This document shows positions 1 through 12,530 of a stretch of DNA of 64,000 nucleotides, one piece after another (position 1 is the stretch's first letter; every line of letters begins with the position of its first letter). Location: assembly GCA_011634665.1 (NCBI GenBank), contig WAEK01000003.1:812001-876000 (forward strand). Reading direction: 5' to 3'. The notes beneath the pieces are model-generated. The model worked only from the letters and a program-made list of their open reading frames with translations. It was not told the origin of the DNA and did not search any database. Position numbers and translations under genes: made by a program. The stretch is from Mortierella sp. BCC40632 (taxonomy: Eukaryota > Mortierellomycota > Mortierellomycetes > Mortierellales > Mortierellaceae).

Positions 1-373
1 GGTGGAGATGATTCGGATGAGAGTGAGAGTGAGGAAAGTGAGGATTCGGACGATGATTACAGTTACAATCGAGGTGGTCGTAGCAACAGCAGCATTCACC
101 GGATAAGTGGGCTTCAAATGGACAGGAAAGACAGGACCACATTGCGCTGTTACTTTGATAATTCGAGCGGACGAAAGAACAGTATGCTAGATCTTGTCAT
201 GAGCAGGGTACCACTTATCCTGAAGGAGCACGAGTATAACCTTGAGGGATATGACAAAGTCTTTGCCGTGACATGGCTCAATGACGACGAGGTTCTAATG
301 GGAACCAAATGCGACAAGGTAATGAGAGTGGGGGAAAAAGAGAGAGGCTGTGTGTATTGAGGTCGTTACGTTG

Positions 374-420
<47 letters not shown>

Positions 421-2350
421 AAGAAACCAAACTAACCTTGACTCGGTCCCCGATAGCTGTTGATTTTGAACGTTCGGACAAACAGGCGACTGGCACTGCC
501 CAAACTGGAAGATGCCATCCTGGAGCCTTCCGATGTTGTCCTGCAACGATTGTATGGTGTCGCTCATGCTCAGGGCCTCAACATTCCCGCGATCAAGAAA
601 GCCAGAGCCTCGGATTCGAGCAACCACACTCCACACAGTCCTCAAGGGACAGCGAATAACTCTGGAAGTTATGGAGCAGGTCCAAATTCGAGCAGCAACA
701 ACACCAATAGCAGCGGTGGCGGCTTTGGTATCACACATCGCCTCGCCAGTAGCTTGGAACGAGGTTTGAGGTTTTTCGATGCAGGCAGACGGTCATCCAC
801 CCCCTCGTTCTCGAACCTTGGGTTCGGACTGAATGCCCCTAGCTCCTCTTTTACAGGTGCTTCCCCGACAGGAGCTTCCGGTTTGGCCAATCAACAGGCG
901 ACGCCCAATCCACTCTCAGTTGCTATGACCGTTCCCTTGCCTGCCGCACCAGCAGAGGCTGCAAATGCGGGCGGTGAGGTGACCAACCACCAAAGTGCCC
1001 TCGTCAACTCTTTGGGCGTGCGATCACTCTCAATCAACCCATCCCGGACCATGCTTGCCGTTGGATCTGGAGAACCCTTCCAGGTGACGATTTATTCAGT
1101 TCCGGAACTAGAGCCTCTGGGAGTATTGTATGGCCATGGGGATCTTGTGTTTTCGTTAAAGTGGGTATCAGATTCGGTGCTGGTCTCTGGGTCTCGAGAT
1201 GGATCATTCTGTGTTTGGAAAGTGAGCGCGAATGGGATGGGTTCCAGGCTGAGCTCTGGAGCAAGTGTGGACAGCTATGGTGTCCCACTTGTACCGGATC
1301 TGGTCCCAGCTTTGCGTAAGCCGATCCAGGTTTATTTTCCCGAACTCGTACGACAGGAGGAGGGCACTCGGGTTCGAGATTTGGCCTATTGCCAGCGTAC
1401 AGGGGTAAGAGTTTCATTATCATATATATATGTTTACAGTCTGTTCTGGATGTCAAGGCGGCGGAAGAACTCAACAGAGTATTCTTTTCTTTTATCTTTC
1501 CTTCTCCTTCATATAGCAATTGATGACATTGGCCACGGAGGGCTATGTTAAACTATGGGATCGCGACACTTATACTCAGGTAAAGATCAAAGCCTTTTTT
1601 ACCATGTCTATCTCTCTTTTTCTTTTCCTTTCTTTTCCTTTCTTTTCCTTTCTTTTCCTTTCTTTTCCTTTGTTTCTAGGACTGTAATACTAAACTTCCA
1701 ACCGCTTCGCTACCTCTTGCAGATTACAAAGCTCAAGCTGATCCATACGACCGAGACAGTCTGTCTTGCATCCAATTCGGAAGCGAACTTGTTTGCGGTG
1801 GGATCACAGTCGCACATCTCGGTGATTGATCCACGAGTGCCGACCACCAGTAATGGTGGTGTTGGAGGCATTGTCCATATTGCAGACTCATGCGATGAAG
1901 GTTGGGGAGTACGCTCGCTTGACTTTAAGAGTCATATCATCACGACGGGTGGTGGAGCAGGCAGACTCAGTTTCTATGATCTGAGGGCACAACGCTATAT
2001 GGAGGGATCCGAGAATGGTGAATGCAAGGCACGCTACCGAGAAATTGGTCGAGGCTGGCTGGTAAGGAACTTCATGCCTCCCTCTCCCCCCTTTTATTAC
2101 TGCGGTTGTTGTGGACTTTTGTCAATTTGTCAATGTTACAGAAAAGTAACCTCTCGCCTCTTCTTTCTTTTTTTCTTTCTTACCATAGAACCGAGAGCTG
2201 GCTTATGAGAACGATGAGGCCATATACGACATCATGGTTAAGAACGCAGTTTATTCGATGGAGTACAGCGAGGCTGGCACAAGACTCTTCACTGCAGGAG
2301 GACCATTGCAAATCAGCCTCTCTGGAACCTATGCTGGACTGTGGCATTAA
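1..2350 (+). CDS. DCAF12-like WD40 protein, 5' partial
   Basis: By family, a DDB1-CUL4-associated factor: a WD40 substrate receptor of CRL4 ubiquitin ligases (human DCAF12 recognises C-terminal di-Glu degrons). Exons read here: 1-318, 457-1404, 1517-1579, 1723-2061, 2189-2350, all joining in phase at GT-AG borders; 609 residues lie inside the window. Recognition rests on blocks that align in order with animal DCAF12: KVFAVTWLNDDEVLMGTKC, LVSGSRDGSFCVWKV, LFAVGSQSHISVIDPR, HIITTGGGAGRLSFYDLRAQ and the C-terminal GTYAGLWH next to the stop. The first exon is open to base 1 and begins with an acidic Asp/Glu/Ser stretch, so the true start is upstream. A Ser/Asn/Ala-rich insertion of roughly 150 residues (about 600-1000) sits between the first two conserved blocks and is not in the animal protein. 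Intron 1 carries 39 consecutive A. DDB1 binding and substrate type are inferred only. Confidence 0.9.
378..416. repeat. A39 homopolymer inside DCAF12-like intron 1
   Basis: Thirty-nine consecutive A lie between the donor at 319 and the acceptor before 457. The tract makes false Lys or Phe runs in overlapping reading frames. Its exact length is uncertain on most sequencing platforms. Confidence 0.9.
1621..1671. repeat. Pyrimidine 10-bp tandem repeat in intron 3
   Basis: About five copies of TTTTCCTTTC fill the middle of DCAF12-like intron 3 (1580-1722). It is pure pyrimidine on the + strand. A first possible AG at 1679 is skipped; the in-frame acceptor is at 1722. Confidence 0.85.
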
Positions 2351-2610
2351 AGAAAAGAAAGGAGAAAGGGTCTTTTTGCAAGTGATAGTTACTGGATACA
2401 AAAAGAAAAAGAAAAAAACTACCATAGATGCTTCTCTTGGCAAATCCTTCAGCAACATAAAAATACTCACGAATTTTGCACTTTCTTTAACACGACTCTG
2501 TCGTTTTTTGAAAGAGAAGGAAAGGAAAGAGAGGGGGGAGAAGAGGCTGTGCGGCGACACAAGGCCACGTTTTCTTTTTTTTTGAGCGGAGTTAAGAAGT
2601 TATTTTTCAG

Positions 2611-3714
2611 GTTCGGGGATTCTCAAAAGCTGCGCAGCTTTCTGTGAGCGACATCGAAAGTCTTCCTGCACTTCATGGGTCTGCTCACTTTGGCGAATGT
2701 ATGGCGCGTCATAATGGTTATTGGGGGGCACTTGGTCGGCTCTACAGCAGAGAAATCTTCCGCTCCAAGAAGCGCAAGTGAGACTTGCAAAGAGTAAGAG
2801 AGGAAGAGCTCTTTTGAATTACAGATCCATTGGCTAGAGAAAGAATGAGATTGAAAAAAAGTAGTCATAATTATCGACCTTGGCAAAGTCTCCTCTAGCG
2901 CCGAGCTATCACCACTACATGAAATACTCTAAGTCTACTTTGTCAAGAAGGTACACTCTACTCCTCTTTCTATGGATATTGGTTCTACGCATCTAGTTTG
3001 TTTTCATTGTTGATTGCCTAGTCTCTTCAACGGCAGTAGGCAATGTCGTGTTGCGGGAGGCTTGTTTGCGGTGACGAAAGGTGTGTTGATGCGCAGGAGC
3101 GCAACACCGAATTCTGAGACGATTTCTTCAGCTATCCTCACATCGGCCAGCTCCACATCGACAAGATCATCACCGACAAGCACCACAGTGTCAGCACCAA
3201 GGCATTGAAAAGTCAGTAGACTCCACAAGCATTCTACCTACCAGTTTGTTTTCATTGACGTCAAACTAACGCTGTAAACTCTTTCATTTTATTTGACTAT
3301 AGCTCACCAACAAGAACCAGCTACCACTAGAAGGACCGTGTCGAGACTTAGGAGAGAAGTGGGCCTTGTAATCAGGCACCGTAGTGGAGGACGTCCTGTA
3401 CGCCTCTGGCTGCAACGAATATTGTGCTGTCATCAGACACCTTTCTTTTCTTTTTCATTTTTTTGTATCTAGTTTCTTTTGACTCTGAAAACGAACGCAC
3501 ACTAACTTTTTGCAATTTTTTCTTCTGTCCAATCCGCAGCTTTATGATTGACTCGGACGACCCAAAAAATGGAGGCATTGTTCTCCAAAGCCGATTGGAA
3601 AGAGATTATATCCGATTACGCGACAAATTCTTTGACCGATGCATGGGTGTTGACGCCAAGGAGGGAGGCCAAGGGCTGTATTGGAGACGCGGCAATGAGT
3701 ACTGTTTGGACTAG
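2611..3714 (+). pseudogene. Decayed multi-exon gene of unknown family
   Basis: Several stretches read like exons of one protein but carry stops. After a TTTTTCAG acceptor near 2610, one frame encodes FSKAAQLSVSDIESLPALHG and continues to about 2780. Around 3118-3210 a frame encodes HIDKIITDKHHSVSTKALK. After ACTATAG (about 3301) comes LTNKNQLPLEGPCRDLGEKW, interrupted by TAA at 3369-3371, then continuing in the same frame as SGTVVEDVLYASGCNEYC. After CCGCAG at 3539 the last piece contains DDPKNGGIVLQSRLERDY and ends CLD-stop at 3714. The pieces keep order and strand and have splice-like borders, but one or more in-frame stops (also a TGA just before the second piece) argue against an intact product. 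I do not recognise the family. A stop-containing retained intron could be mistaken for decay. Confidence 0.45.
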
Positions 3715-4484
3715 TAGCAGGAGTTGCTTATCTCGGATTCACCACTTTTCCATGTGACAGCGCAACTGGGGGGAAACATGGTGAAAAGAGAATGCCTGGG
3801 GAGTGTGTAAATGTCTCGCCTCAGCGGCCAAGAATGTTTTTCATTATCATGGGAGAGAAGGCCGGTCATGACTCATGACTTGATGGAATGAAGGGGTATC
3901 AACTATGCTGAAGGAAAATGATCGGGGCTGTGAATCACAATGTTTCCTCGGCTAAGTCGGTAAATAGGAACCTAAATTGAGAGCCAGAGGAGACGTCTTT
4001 AGGTCATCTGCAGTAGGAGGAGCAGACTGCCTGGCCTAGAAGAACCATTAGAAATACTGGCCCTAGCTCTTGAATAAACGGCACACCTACACTCAATCTT
4101 GCCGACTTTATACCTCATTAATCGTTAAAAAACAAAACTGCCTCTGGTCCTGCTTAAACGATTTTGAGGTCTAGCGCGATCTGGTGAGGACAATACGCTC
4201 CAGGAAGGGTCGTTCATCTCTTCACCAATTGATGTGTGGAATAGCGGTATTTCTGCAGGACCCATTGTGGATGGGTATTAGCACCATTAATAGCGCCATT
4301 GATCTTTATTATCTTGGGTACATGGGATCAAAAGAATTGACAACCCTGTCAGTGTTGCTTGGCTGTATATTTGGTACATGAGAACAAAAGGATTAACCTC
4401 TGTTGGGAGAGGACTAGGAAAGTAGACGAGGCTGTCTTCTGCTTCCGTTCCAAACCCTCCCCTTTATACTTGCATCGCAATTGT

Positions 4485-4527
<43 letters not shown>

Positions 4528-5123
4528 CTCGCCTTCGAAATCGGGTCCCATCTCCTGTCCATGCAATGATCTCTCAGTTGAAAACTACTATTTCTAATCT
4601 TTTCCATCTCACTTCAGCAACTACCCAAATCCTAGCTAGGACCAATCACTAGAAACGCGTCCGCCAATTCTCCTGCAGGGAGGAGAGAAAGAACCGACGT
4701 CAAAGGATCAAAAAGTAACGCCGCAATGAACGTTTGGCTGCCACAAGCCAGATATTACTGACCCTGAGATGAAGAGAGTGCGTGTGGTTAAGACCATTTA
4801 AAGCCAAAAAAGCGGTGCCTGAAATCTCATCCAGCTTCTGGCTCTGGGGACCTTAAATGGGGTGAAAGAAAAATGATCATGTAGGTCATGAAGATGACAT
4901 TCAACGCCATGCCTTTCTCGGTCTGCTGAGATTTCTGGCACAGCTTTTTGTCCTTAAATGGTCTTGGACCGGATTGGGACACAAGGAGTGAACTTTCTCT
5001 CTTTCTCTCTCTCTTTCTTTTTCTTTTTCTCTCTCTCTTTTTTTTTCTTCCCAGTCTCAGGACACACCGACTTCATCCACCGGATCATTGGCCTATCTGA
5101 CCCCTCTCTTCCAACTAAGGCCA
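3715..5123. other. Intergenic, AT-rich, no gene seen
   Basis: No convincing coding exon. It contains one copy of the 15-mer AATAGGAACCTAAAT (3963-3977), a poly-T run of about 38 nt near 4490-4527, and a CT-rich tract ending in CAG at 5054-5059 that may be the acceptor of an upstream intron of the next gene. Confidence 0.6.
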
Positions 5124-8100
5124 ATGACAAACGACTGGGCAGTGTCCCACAAGTACGACTCAGACACGCTCTCTGAAGACTACAATCTCCATGGCGCGTC
5201 CCAGGGATCATTCGATCACCCGAGTGTGACAAGAGATGAGCTCTTCAACATTATTCATGCTCGGGCGGCCGCTGCTGAGGCTGGTCCTTCAACTCGTCCA
5301 GCATCCCATCTTGGATCGGGTCCATCGCGTCCGCCCATGTCCGGCTCTCTCTATAGTCATGTTCCCCTAGGAAACAGCCAAAGTGAGAGCAGAAGCAGAA
5401 GTAGGAACAGTAAACATGGCGCTACAGCAATGTCCGCCTCAGCATCTGGCAGTGCTTCGACTCATCAGGGACCAGCCAATGGCAAGAGCATCAAACGAGA
5501 TGTTCCGTCATCTAGAAGACAGCATCCTATCCGACCAGGGTATGACGCCGAACTCGATGAGCTCGACGCACACCACATCAACGCTGATGAAGACGACGAA
5601 GACGATATTATTGCTGGCCAGGACACCAATGGTCGACTGAGTCGTATGATTCCAAACGAATACAGCAGCAGCAGTGGTCTTGACGAGATGCAGATGGATA
5701 TGATTTCCCAACTCTTTCATAGCGACGACAATGCTCACCCAAAGAATCTTCAGCAGCAGCAGTATCATCATCAATATGGCCATGGGGGCGGGAAGCGGTC
5801 TTCTCAGATGACACCTCGACTATCAGCGACGTTCTCGGCACCTTATTCTTCGCACCAGACACCTTCAACGCACTCTTCTTATGGAAATCTACCGAAGCGG
5901 GGACCCCAGCATTCACGGCATGGATACGGTCAGGATGCTCTCGGAAAAGCCGAAGATGAATACCGTATGTTGGGTGCGGTCGTAGACACCTTTTGGATGA
6001 GAAATGACCATGCGCCATTACGTGTACTGAGCTTGCCTTTGTTTTTTCTCTCCTAAAAAAAGGCTCCGGATATGATAGTCACCATTATAGCTCACCCGGA
6101 TTTCTACCTTCTGGATCATGGAGCAGCGCCTCTCAGCAACAGCAGCATCCGCGATCGTTACGACCAGCTCCACCATCACGGCAACCGCAGTCTCGGCAAC
6201 TGCAACACCGGCAGCAAGGCAGTCAGAGCCATGGGTCGCTGGACGATCCAAACGACGATGCCTCAAGTGCGACTTCCAAGAGGACAGCCAAGAATATGGT
6301 AAACGTGCAAGCTTGTTTTTTTTTTTTAACCGCCCTAAAAAAAAAAAAGGTCGTTGACCCTTACCTTTCCTGTTCTCCTGTTCACGCACAAATGCTAAAA
6401 AAGGCCGAGGCCAAGAGCGCACCCAAGATGAACCCTGTAATTCCCAGAAGACCCACGCAGCCCCTAAAGTCTGCCATGACAGCCTCATTTGCACCGACCA
6501 CCACTATTACCACAGATCCATCTGCTCTCATGCGTCATAAACGCTCAGTGTCAATCGATGGTAAGCACTCGCTTGCATTCTCTTTTAATTAATTTGGTCC
6601 GCATCGGAGATTGTTCCACTCTTGCACAATCTGATTTTCTTTTCTCTTGGGGATATAGAAGGGGCTAGACTACAGCCACTTCCTCCTCCTCCACGACCAG
6701 GGAATCCCACAAAGATACCCACGCCAGGATCTCGATCCAATACCCAGGCCAAAAAATCTGTCGGGATCCATCCGATACAGTCGCAAAAATCATCGCACCC
6801 TCCTCCTCCTCCTCGGTCCCATCCACAACACTTGATCCCACCTGCGGATGGAAGTCTAGCAACTAATATGAAGGGTCGAGGTGGCGATGGCAATGCTAGT
6901 GCAGCACTCCACTTGACTCCTGTCAAGGTTCGGTCGGCTTTGAAACAGCCCTTGCAAAGGAGGGTGGACGAAGATCCAAACCAGGAGCCCAGAAGGATAA
7001 GTTTGGATGGAGTCCACTATACTGGAGACGAAGAGAGTTCGACTCAAACCAAGAACAAGCGCAAAATTGTTCGACATATCCAACTTCCAACAGATCTGTT
7101 GGACAGTGCTCAGACACGGACAGCAGTTTTGGTTACTCCAAGGAAAAAGACAGAGGAGACCCACCCAAAAACTCCTTCTAGATCGAGCACACAAAAACCT
7201 TCACGATCCACTACCGTCGCCACCAATGCCCCTATTCGAGAAAGTCAAATCGTATGGAAGCGAATTAGTGAGGATGATTCTTCAATGGACAGCGAGTCGA
7301 TGGATTCACTTGAAGAACAAGAGGAGGTGGAGAGTGATCATGGCCAGGATGTCGATGAGTTTGAGGACGATAGAGAGACGCTCGAAGGCGACCTTGACAG
7401 GGAAACAGCCACGGGTGTGAACGTTCATCATGATCCTAATGTAAACGACAGCGATACAGACGAAAACCCAGATCACAAGGAACCCCTGCAACGATCCACA
7501 CAGGACGCCCCTGCTGCTCACGCTGACCTAGGAACGACCATGGCCTCAACCGCCACCTCAACCTCGACTCGAAAACGGGGCAAAGAAAAATCAACCTCCA
7601 AGTCTGCCACGACCAAGTCCACCCCAGCTCTGACAGGAACTACCACCTCCACCGCCTTCTCCTCCTCCACCGCCACCACCATGGCCACTGCTTCTGCTCC
7701 CAAGTCCACATCGGCACGGTTTACACGGATTGGTGGCGGGAATAATGGTGGCGATAATGACACCAAAGAATCTTCAGTTCCTGCGAAAAATACTGCGGCC
7801 TCCACTCCTCAAGAGGATCTAAACGAGGTAACCCTTCATCTCGATATAAATTTATGTCAGATGAGAGAGAGAGAGAGAGATAGGAAGAAAAAAGCTTTTC
7901 TGGCCTTATTTTTATATGCTTGGTCCTGATATGTTTTATGCCTCTACTATTCATCGTCAGCGTGTTCGGAAGAGTGTTCTAGAACTCAAGAAACTCCTGG
8001 GGCGTCTGGGCATGATGCCTCTGACTCCTAGCCTGGACTTAGCCCTAGAGGAGCTGGACATAGAACAAGTTGAGGAAGGAGGGCTTTGTGAACTCACGGT

Positions 8101-9385
8101 GCTCCTCCAACGACTTGGCAAACGCTTTGAGGACCAACAAGAGGTGATTCATGACTTAACCTCCAAAATTGTGTCCCAGCAGATGATGGATTCGGATCAA
8201 GAACAAGATTTAGAAAGGGAGACTGAATTGGAACGACTTCGAGATCAGATTCGGACAATGGAACTTCGTGCGCGTGCTGCAGAGGCAGACCTCGAGACGG
8301 CCAAGGTACTCTGCCCCCTTACTTGACCATTTGGATTTTGGGTCTCTTTTCACTTTTTCTCGAGCAGTTGCACCGACCGCTCTTTTTTTTTGGATTGTAA
8401 TTGGAACTAACCTCCTTTTTACTTTCTTGTCTTGTACAATCACAACAACAATAACAACAAAAAGGCCGAACTCTTAAAAAAGTCTGTACCAGAAACTACC
8501 AAGACTCCATCACATACCAACGGAGCTGTGCTTTCTGGCAGCCGAAGTTCAAAGGGCCCTTCAGAGGAAGAAACCGAAGAAGAAACGGAAGGAGATGACT
8601 CTGCATCTCGGGAGCGACCTCGTCCTGCAAACCAGAAAACGAAGACCAAGTCAAAAGCTGAATCCAAATCATATGAGAAACTGCATCGAGCATTGGAAGC
8701 ACTCGAATTTGATAATGGAAACCTACACAAGGAACTCCAGACTTTGCAGAATCAAAACTCAGGTAAAAGAAAAAGAGAGAGAAAGAAAATAAAAGAAATG
8801 AAAACGACACACCTAGCTCCAGGATACTTAACGAGTCTCTCCTCCTTTCATTTTATAGACGAGAAATCCAAGGCCCAAAAGTATCGAGCCGTGCTTCAAG
8901 AAATTATTAACCAACTTGGCGTTGACCATTACCGAGAGATTCTCCCCGAATTGAACTTGGTCAATGTTGCAATCGAGTATTTACCCGAGAAGGACAAGTT
9001 TATCGAACAAGTTCTTGAAATCACTCTTGGCCCCGCAGAATTAACCGAGCCATTGTCATCGACTACCACCAGTACCGCCACTAGTGCCACCAAGAAGCGA
9101 AGCGATCTAAACTCGTCAACGACCAATACTAATACTGCAACTACCCATCCACGAGAATCAGGAGAAGCTCATCAGGACGAAAGTCAACAGGAAAGTGTGA
9201 TTACAACTACGGTCCCAACGACAGAGGAGACCACAAGAAAGAAGCGAGTACTACGGTCGAAGACTGGAGGACCTCGGGAGTATGAGCAGACTTTGGAACG
9301 ACTTCAACGTTGGAGCGAATTGGTCGATGTGATGATTCATCATTTGGACGACAAGGGTGAGATTACACTATTTATACCCCGATAG
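5124..9385 (+). CDS. Large disordered/coiled-coil protein, unidentified
   Basis: Seven exons join in phase into 1,190 residues: 5124-5964, 6063-6298, 6404-6560, 6659-7827, 7961-8305, 8465-8762, 8859-9385. Residues 1-800 are low-complexity: Ser/Gly/His/Gln-rich, a QQQQ run, Pro clusters and an acidic Glu/Asp block. Residues about 802-916 form a regular Leu-rich region (LELKKLLGRLG...LLQRLGKRFEDQQEVIHDL) and heptad-like helices continue through 980-1050 (SYEKLHRALEALEFDNGNLH), so a coiled coil is likely. The C-terminus LITLF-like end reads GEITLFIPR. I do not recognise the family; a cytoskeletal or spindle-pole scaffold is a guess. The start is uncertain: ATG 5124 is the first in the exon, but a TCTCAG acceptor at 5059 and ATG 4958 (30-nt exon, GTGAAC donor at 4988) also join in frame. 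Three acceptors are AAG rather than TAG/CAG. Confidence 0.78.
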
Positions 9386-9847
9386 GTGGTTCCCTTTGTT
9401 CCTTCCATTTCATGATTTTTTTTTTTTTTTTTTTTTTTTGTACAATAAAACCTAGCCCTTATATTTTTGTTGTTTGTTTTCACGTCCAATGCTTTTTGAT
9501 ACACTCTATCACTCTATAAAACTGAGTTGTCACGAGAGGAAATGATCTAAGAAGGTCGTTCTCAACTGGTCCGGCACCCTTCGATTTTTTTTTTCCCTTT
9601 ATAAAGATATTAGCTGGAGAAAAAGGGAGGAGGAGGAGGAGGAGGGAGAAAACAAATACTCTAAGCACTGAAGAACCAAACCGCTTAAATCTCTATGACC
9701 AGTGTTCGCCATCAAATCCAACAAAGCCCTAGAAAGAAAGAAAGAAAGAAAAAGGTGGTCGATAAAAAAAAAAAAAAAAAAGGACGTTAATAAAAAGAGA
9801 AGCAGGAGCAGACAGAATATCACATAAAAAATCAAGGTTGAGAGGAG
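9386..9847. other. Convergent intergenic spacer
   Basis: A 462-bp spacer between two converging genes. It holds T and A homopolymers (about 9418-9439 and 9764-9781) and a GGA-rich tract near 9627-9647. No gene seen. Confidence 0.6.
9444..9449 (+). terminator. Poly(A) signal AATAAA
   Basis: AATAAA lies 59 nt after the stop of the coiled-coil gene and just after a run of about 20 T, inside TGTACAATAAAACC. Position and motif fit a polyadenylation signal. Confidence 0.5.
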
Positions 9848-12530
9848 CTAAAGAGGCCCACGTACTGTAAGCAAGAAAACAGGGAAGAAGGGCTTCTTCT
9901 CAATCTGTGAGCACCAGTTCCAGGCAGAGGTCAGACGTCCATCAATGCAAGAACCTATTCAGATTAAGAAAAAAAAATGAGTAAGAGTCGTTCGCCTAGA
10001 AAATCAAAAAAAAAAAAATTGGTACTAACCTGCAGAGAAAAAGTTGTCTGCGCCAGATCCATCAAAAGCACTTCTGAAAAAGTCACAGACAATCTGCTTG
10101 CGAAGACTCTGGACTCCTCCATAAGTATCGTTGATATAGGCACCAATACCATCGTCCTTGGCAATCTCTTCAATCTTATCCAACGTCGAAATAATCGGGT
10201 TCAATATCCTGGCCACCTGGTTGTACTTGTCAATAAACATGAACGCATTTGGCACATTGCTGTCTCCCAAATGGATCACAGAACTGCCCACCCAGTATCC
10301 TGCCTTTTGTTGAGCCTTGTGCAGGATCGTATGCATCGCCTTGGATACCGAGGGGCAGCTCTGAAGACGCTGCAATCCCTGACCAGTGTCGCGCAATCGG
10401 TAGTCATTGTTGAGCATATCGTCGTCCGAGAGCATCCAGAGGTAAAACATCTCGTGTGCAATCTCACGCCAGAGATTGAGTGTTTGGTTAATATACCAGA
10501 ACTGTGTCTCGTGATTGTGTGTCAATCTCGCTCCTTGACGTCCCGATTGGATCGCAAGTGAGAATCCATCCTCGATCGAGTTGGGCTGGAAGAATTGCGT
10601 GAGATACTTGAGCATCTTGTCACAAGGATCACTATTCCCGATACAAGGTGACCAAGTGTATGGATTGATTAGCCTTTCCTTCTTCTTCTTCTTCCTCTAA
10701 TTCATACTGCAACATCGAAAAGAGAAAGAGAAACTCCAATGGAAAGTTATGCCTCACCGATTAGTGCGAAGGAAGCTGTGGTTGTCGCCAATAGAGTAGA
10801 GACAGGTCTTGACCTCGTCCGGTGTCAAGTTGCCGTTGGCATACTTTCGACTCAGGATCTCAATTGCCCTCTCCTTTTTCCGGATCTCCTGTTGAATCTG
10901 TTGGCGAGACTTTCCGTCAGCGACGATCTCCTTAGTCGCCTCCATGACCAAGTCATTGTTCAACAATTCCGCACCGCCACGTTCCTTCAAGAAGCTGTAC
11001 ACAGTCTTGATAGGGATCACACAGCTGAATCCTAGCGTAGACTCGATCTCTTCTGTGGAAGCGTCCATCAACAAATACATGAGCTTTCCGTAGGCGTTCC
11101 TCATCTTCTCTGGGTTCATGATCTTGTGGCGACGGCCAATCTCGAAGATCACCTGGAAAAACTCTTCATTATCCTCAAAGCTCTTGTCTGCAAACAGCTC
11201 CTGACCGCGACGATAGTCATTCGCGACTAGGCAAGTTGAATTCAAAGGAGAAAATACAGTATACACAAAGACATGGTCAGAACTCTAGTCCGTCATTGTT
11301 GGGTGACAGATACCAAAGAGAAAAAAAAAAAAGCAGCCTGCAGTCAAAGACTTTTTTTCCCCTTACCAACAAGTCCAGAAATGATAGCACAGAGGTCCTT
11401 GATCTGGTGAATGATACGCTTCGACTTGCTCGTGTAGGAGAGAATGTCAACCTTGTCTGTGTACTCGCTCACATTCAGCGCAGCCTCCAGCCTAATGTCC
11501 ACGAGTATGTCCCCCCCACCAAAACAGAAAGGACACAGCAACAACGGAGAACGTGGAGCAGACCAGAAATAGACGGGAAATGCAGATTGAATCTTTAGCT
11601 CATCATATCCAAAATTAAAGGAGACATGCCAAAAGTACAGATACAAAAGAGAGAGAGGGCGACCAATGGACAGGCTTGCGTGTTTACACGTCAACACGGG
11701 AAGAAGCAAGGCGATCGAACCATGGGTTGTGTGTATTTGTACAAGAGCGGGGGGAGAGAAAGAGAGAAAGGTCTCCACACTTACAAACGCAACAGCTTCC
11801 GCTCTGGCAGGTCCAAACGCATTGGAATATACTTTGCGCGCTGTGTGATCCAGTCGCCAAACGTCGAGGAGCCACTTGAGACAATCATCTTGGTCTCTGG
11901 CAACTCGGCCAGAGTCTCGTCGCTGAGCGAGCTACCCTTGGAAGTGGAGGTAGACATGCCATTGACAGAAGGCGCAGGAGTTCCTTTGGTGCCAGGCTTG
12001 AAAATCTCTTTCTTGATATGTCTGGTCCTGTTTCCGGTGCGATGGAGCATTCCTGCATGATGAAATGAGGAACGATAAGATGATGAACAAGCGCATGTGA
12101 GCATGTCGGTTGTGTTGTATGCAAACTGAGAATGTTATGGATTGCTTTGATCAAAGAGAGGAAGAAGAAAAGGACTCCTCGAAGAGATGCAGACTATTCC
12201 TCAGGCCATTTAGAGCGCGGCAAGTTCGTTGTGGCGACTAGTGAATCTCCATGAGACCTGGATCGAATGGAAAAGCACTAATTCCTTACCATAGCAGACC
12301 TCGCAAAACTCCTCGGCACACTGCTCACACGAGTAAAAGGCTTCTTGGTCCTTGCATTCGACGCAGAATCCTTCGGCAGTGGCCTGGGCAGCAGCCATGT
12401 CCTCTTCCATTTGCTTGGATTCAGTCTGGGTCTGGTCGACAGACTCAATGTCATTGTCCTGTTCTTCACTGTCCTCCCGCTGCAAGATCTCTTCGAGCCG
12501 ATGCTTCCGATCGGCTTCGTTTCCCCACAT
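9848..12530 (-). CDS. UPF0652 / DUF2009 protein with B-box-like zinc motif
   Basis: Six exons on the minus strand: 12530-12290, 12052-11785, 11491-11367, 11226-10758, 10631-10030, 9954-9848. They join in phase to 603 residues, the usual length of fission-yeast UPF0652 proteins. Residues 56-91 carry Cys56, Cys59, Cys68, Cys71, Cys76, Cys79 followed by His84 and His91, a B-box-type zinc-binding pattern. The DUF2009 region follows, with LLEAALNVSEYTDKVDIL, HNHETQFWYINQTLNLWREI, HEMFYLWMLSDDD and the conserved tail SCIDGRLTSAWNWCSQIEKK. Reading through the last donor would end the protein early at GGT-TAG (10025-10027); the conserved tail in exon 6 shows that splicing is right. The molecular function of the family is unknown to me; it is conserved from fungi to plants. 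Confidence 0.93.

Noticed and set aside
5088..5123. Non-ATG upstream start for the coiled-coil gene
   Set aside because: The upstream extension needs TTG; it is coding only if a preceding exon (ATG 4958) is real, which is noted in the gene entry.
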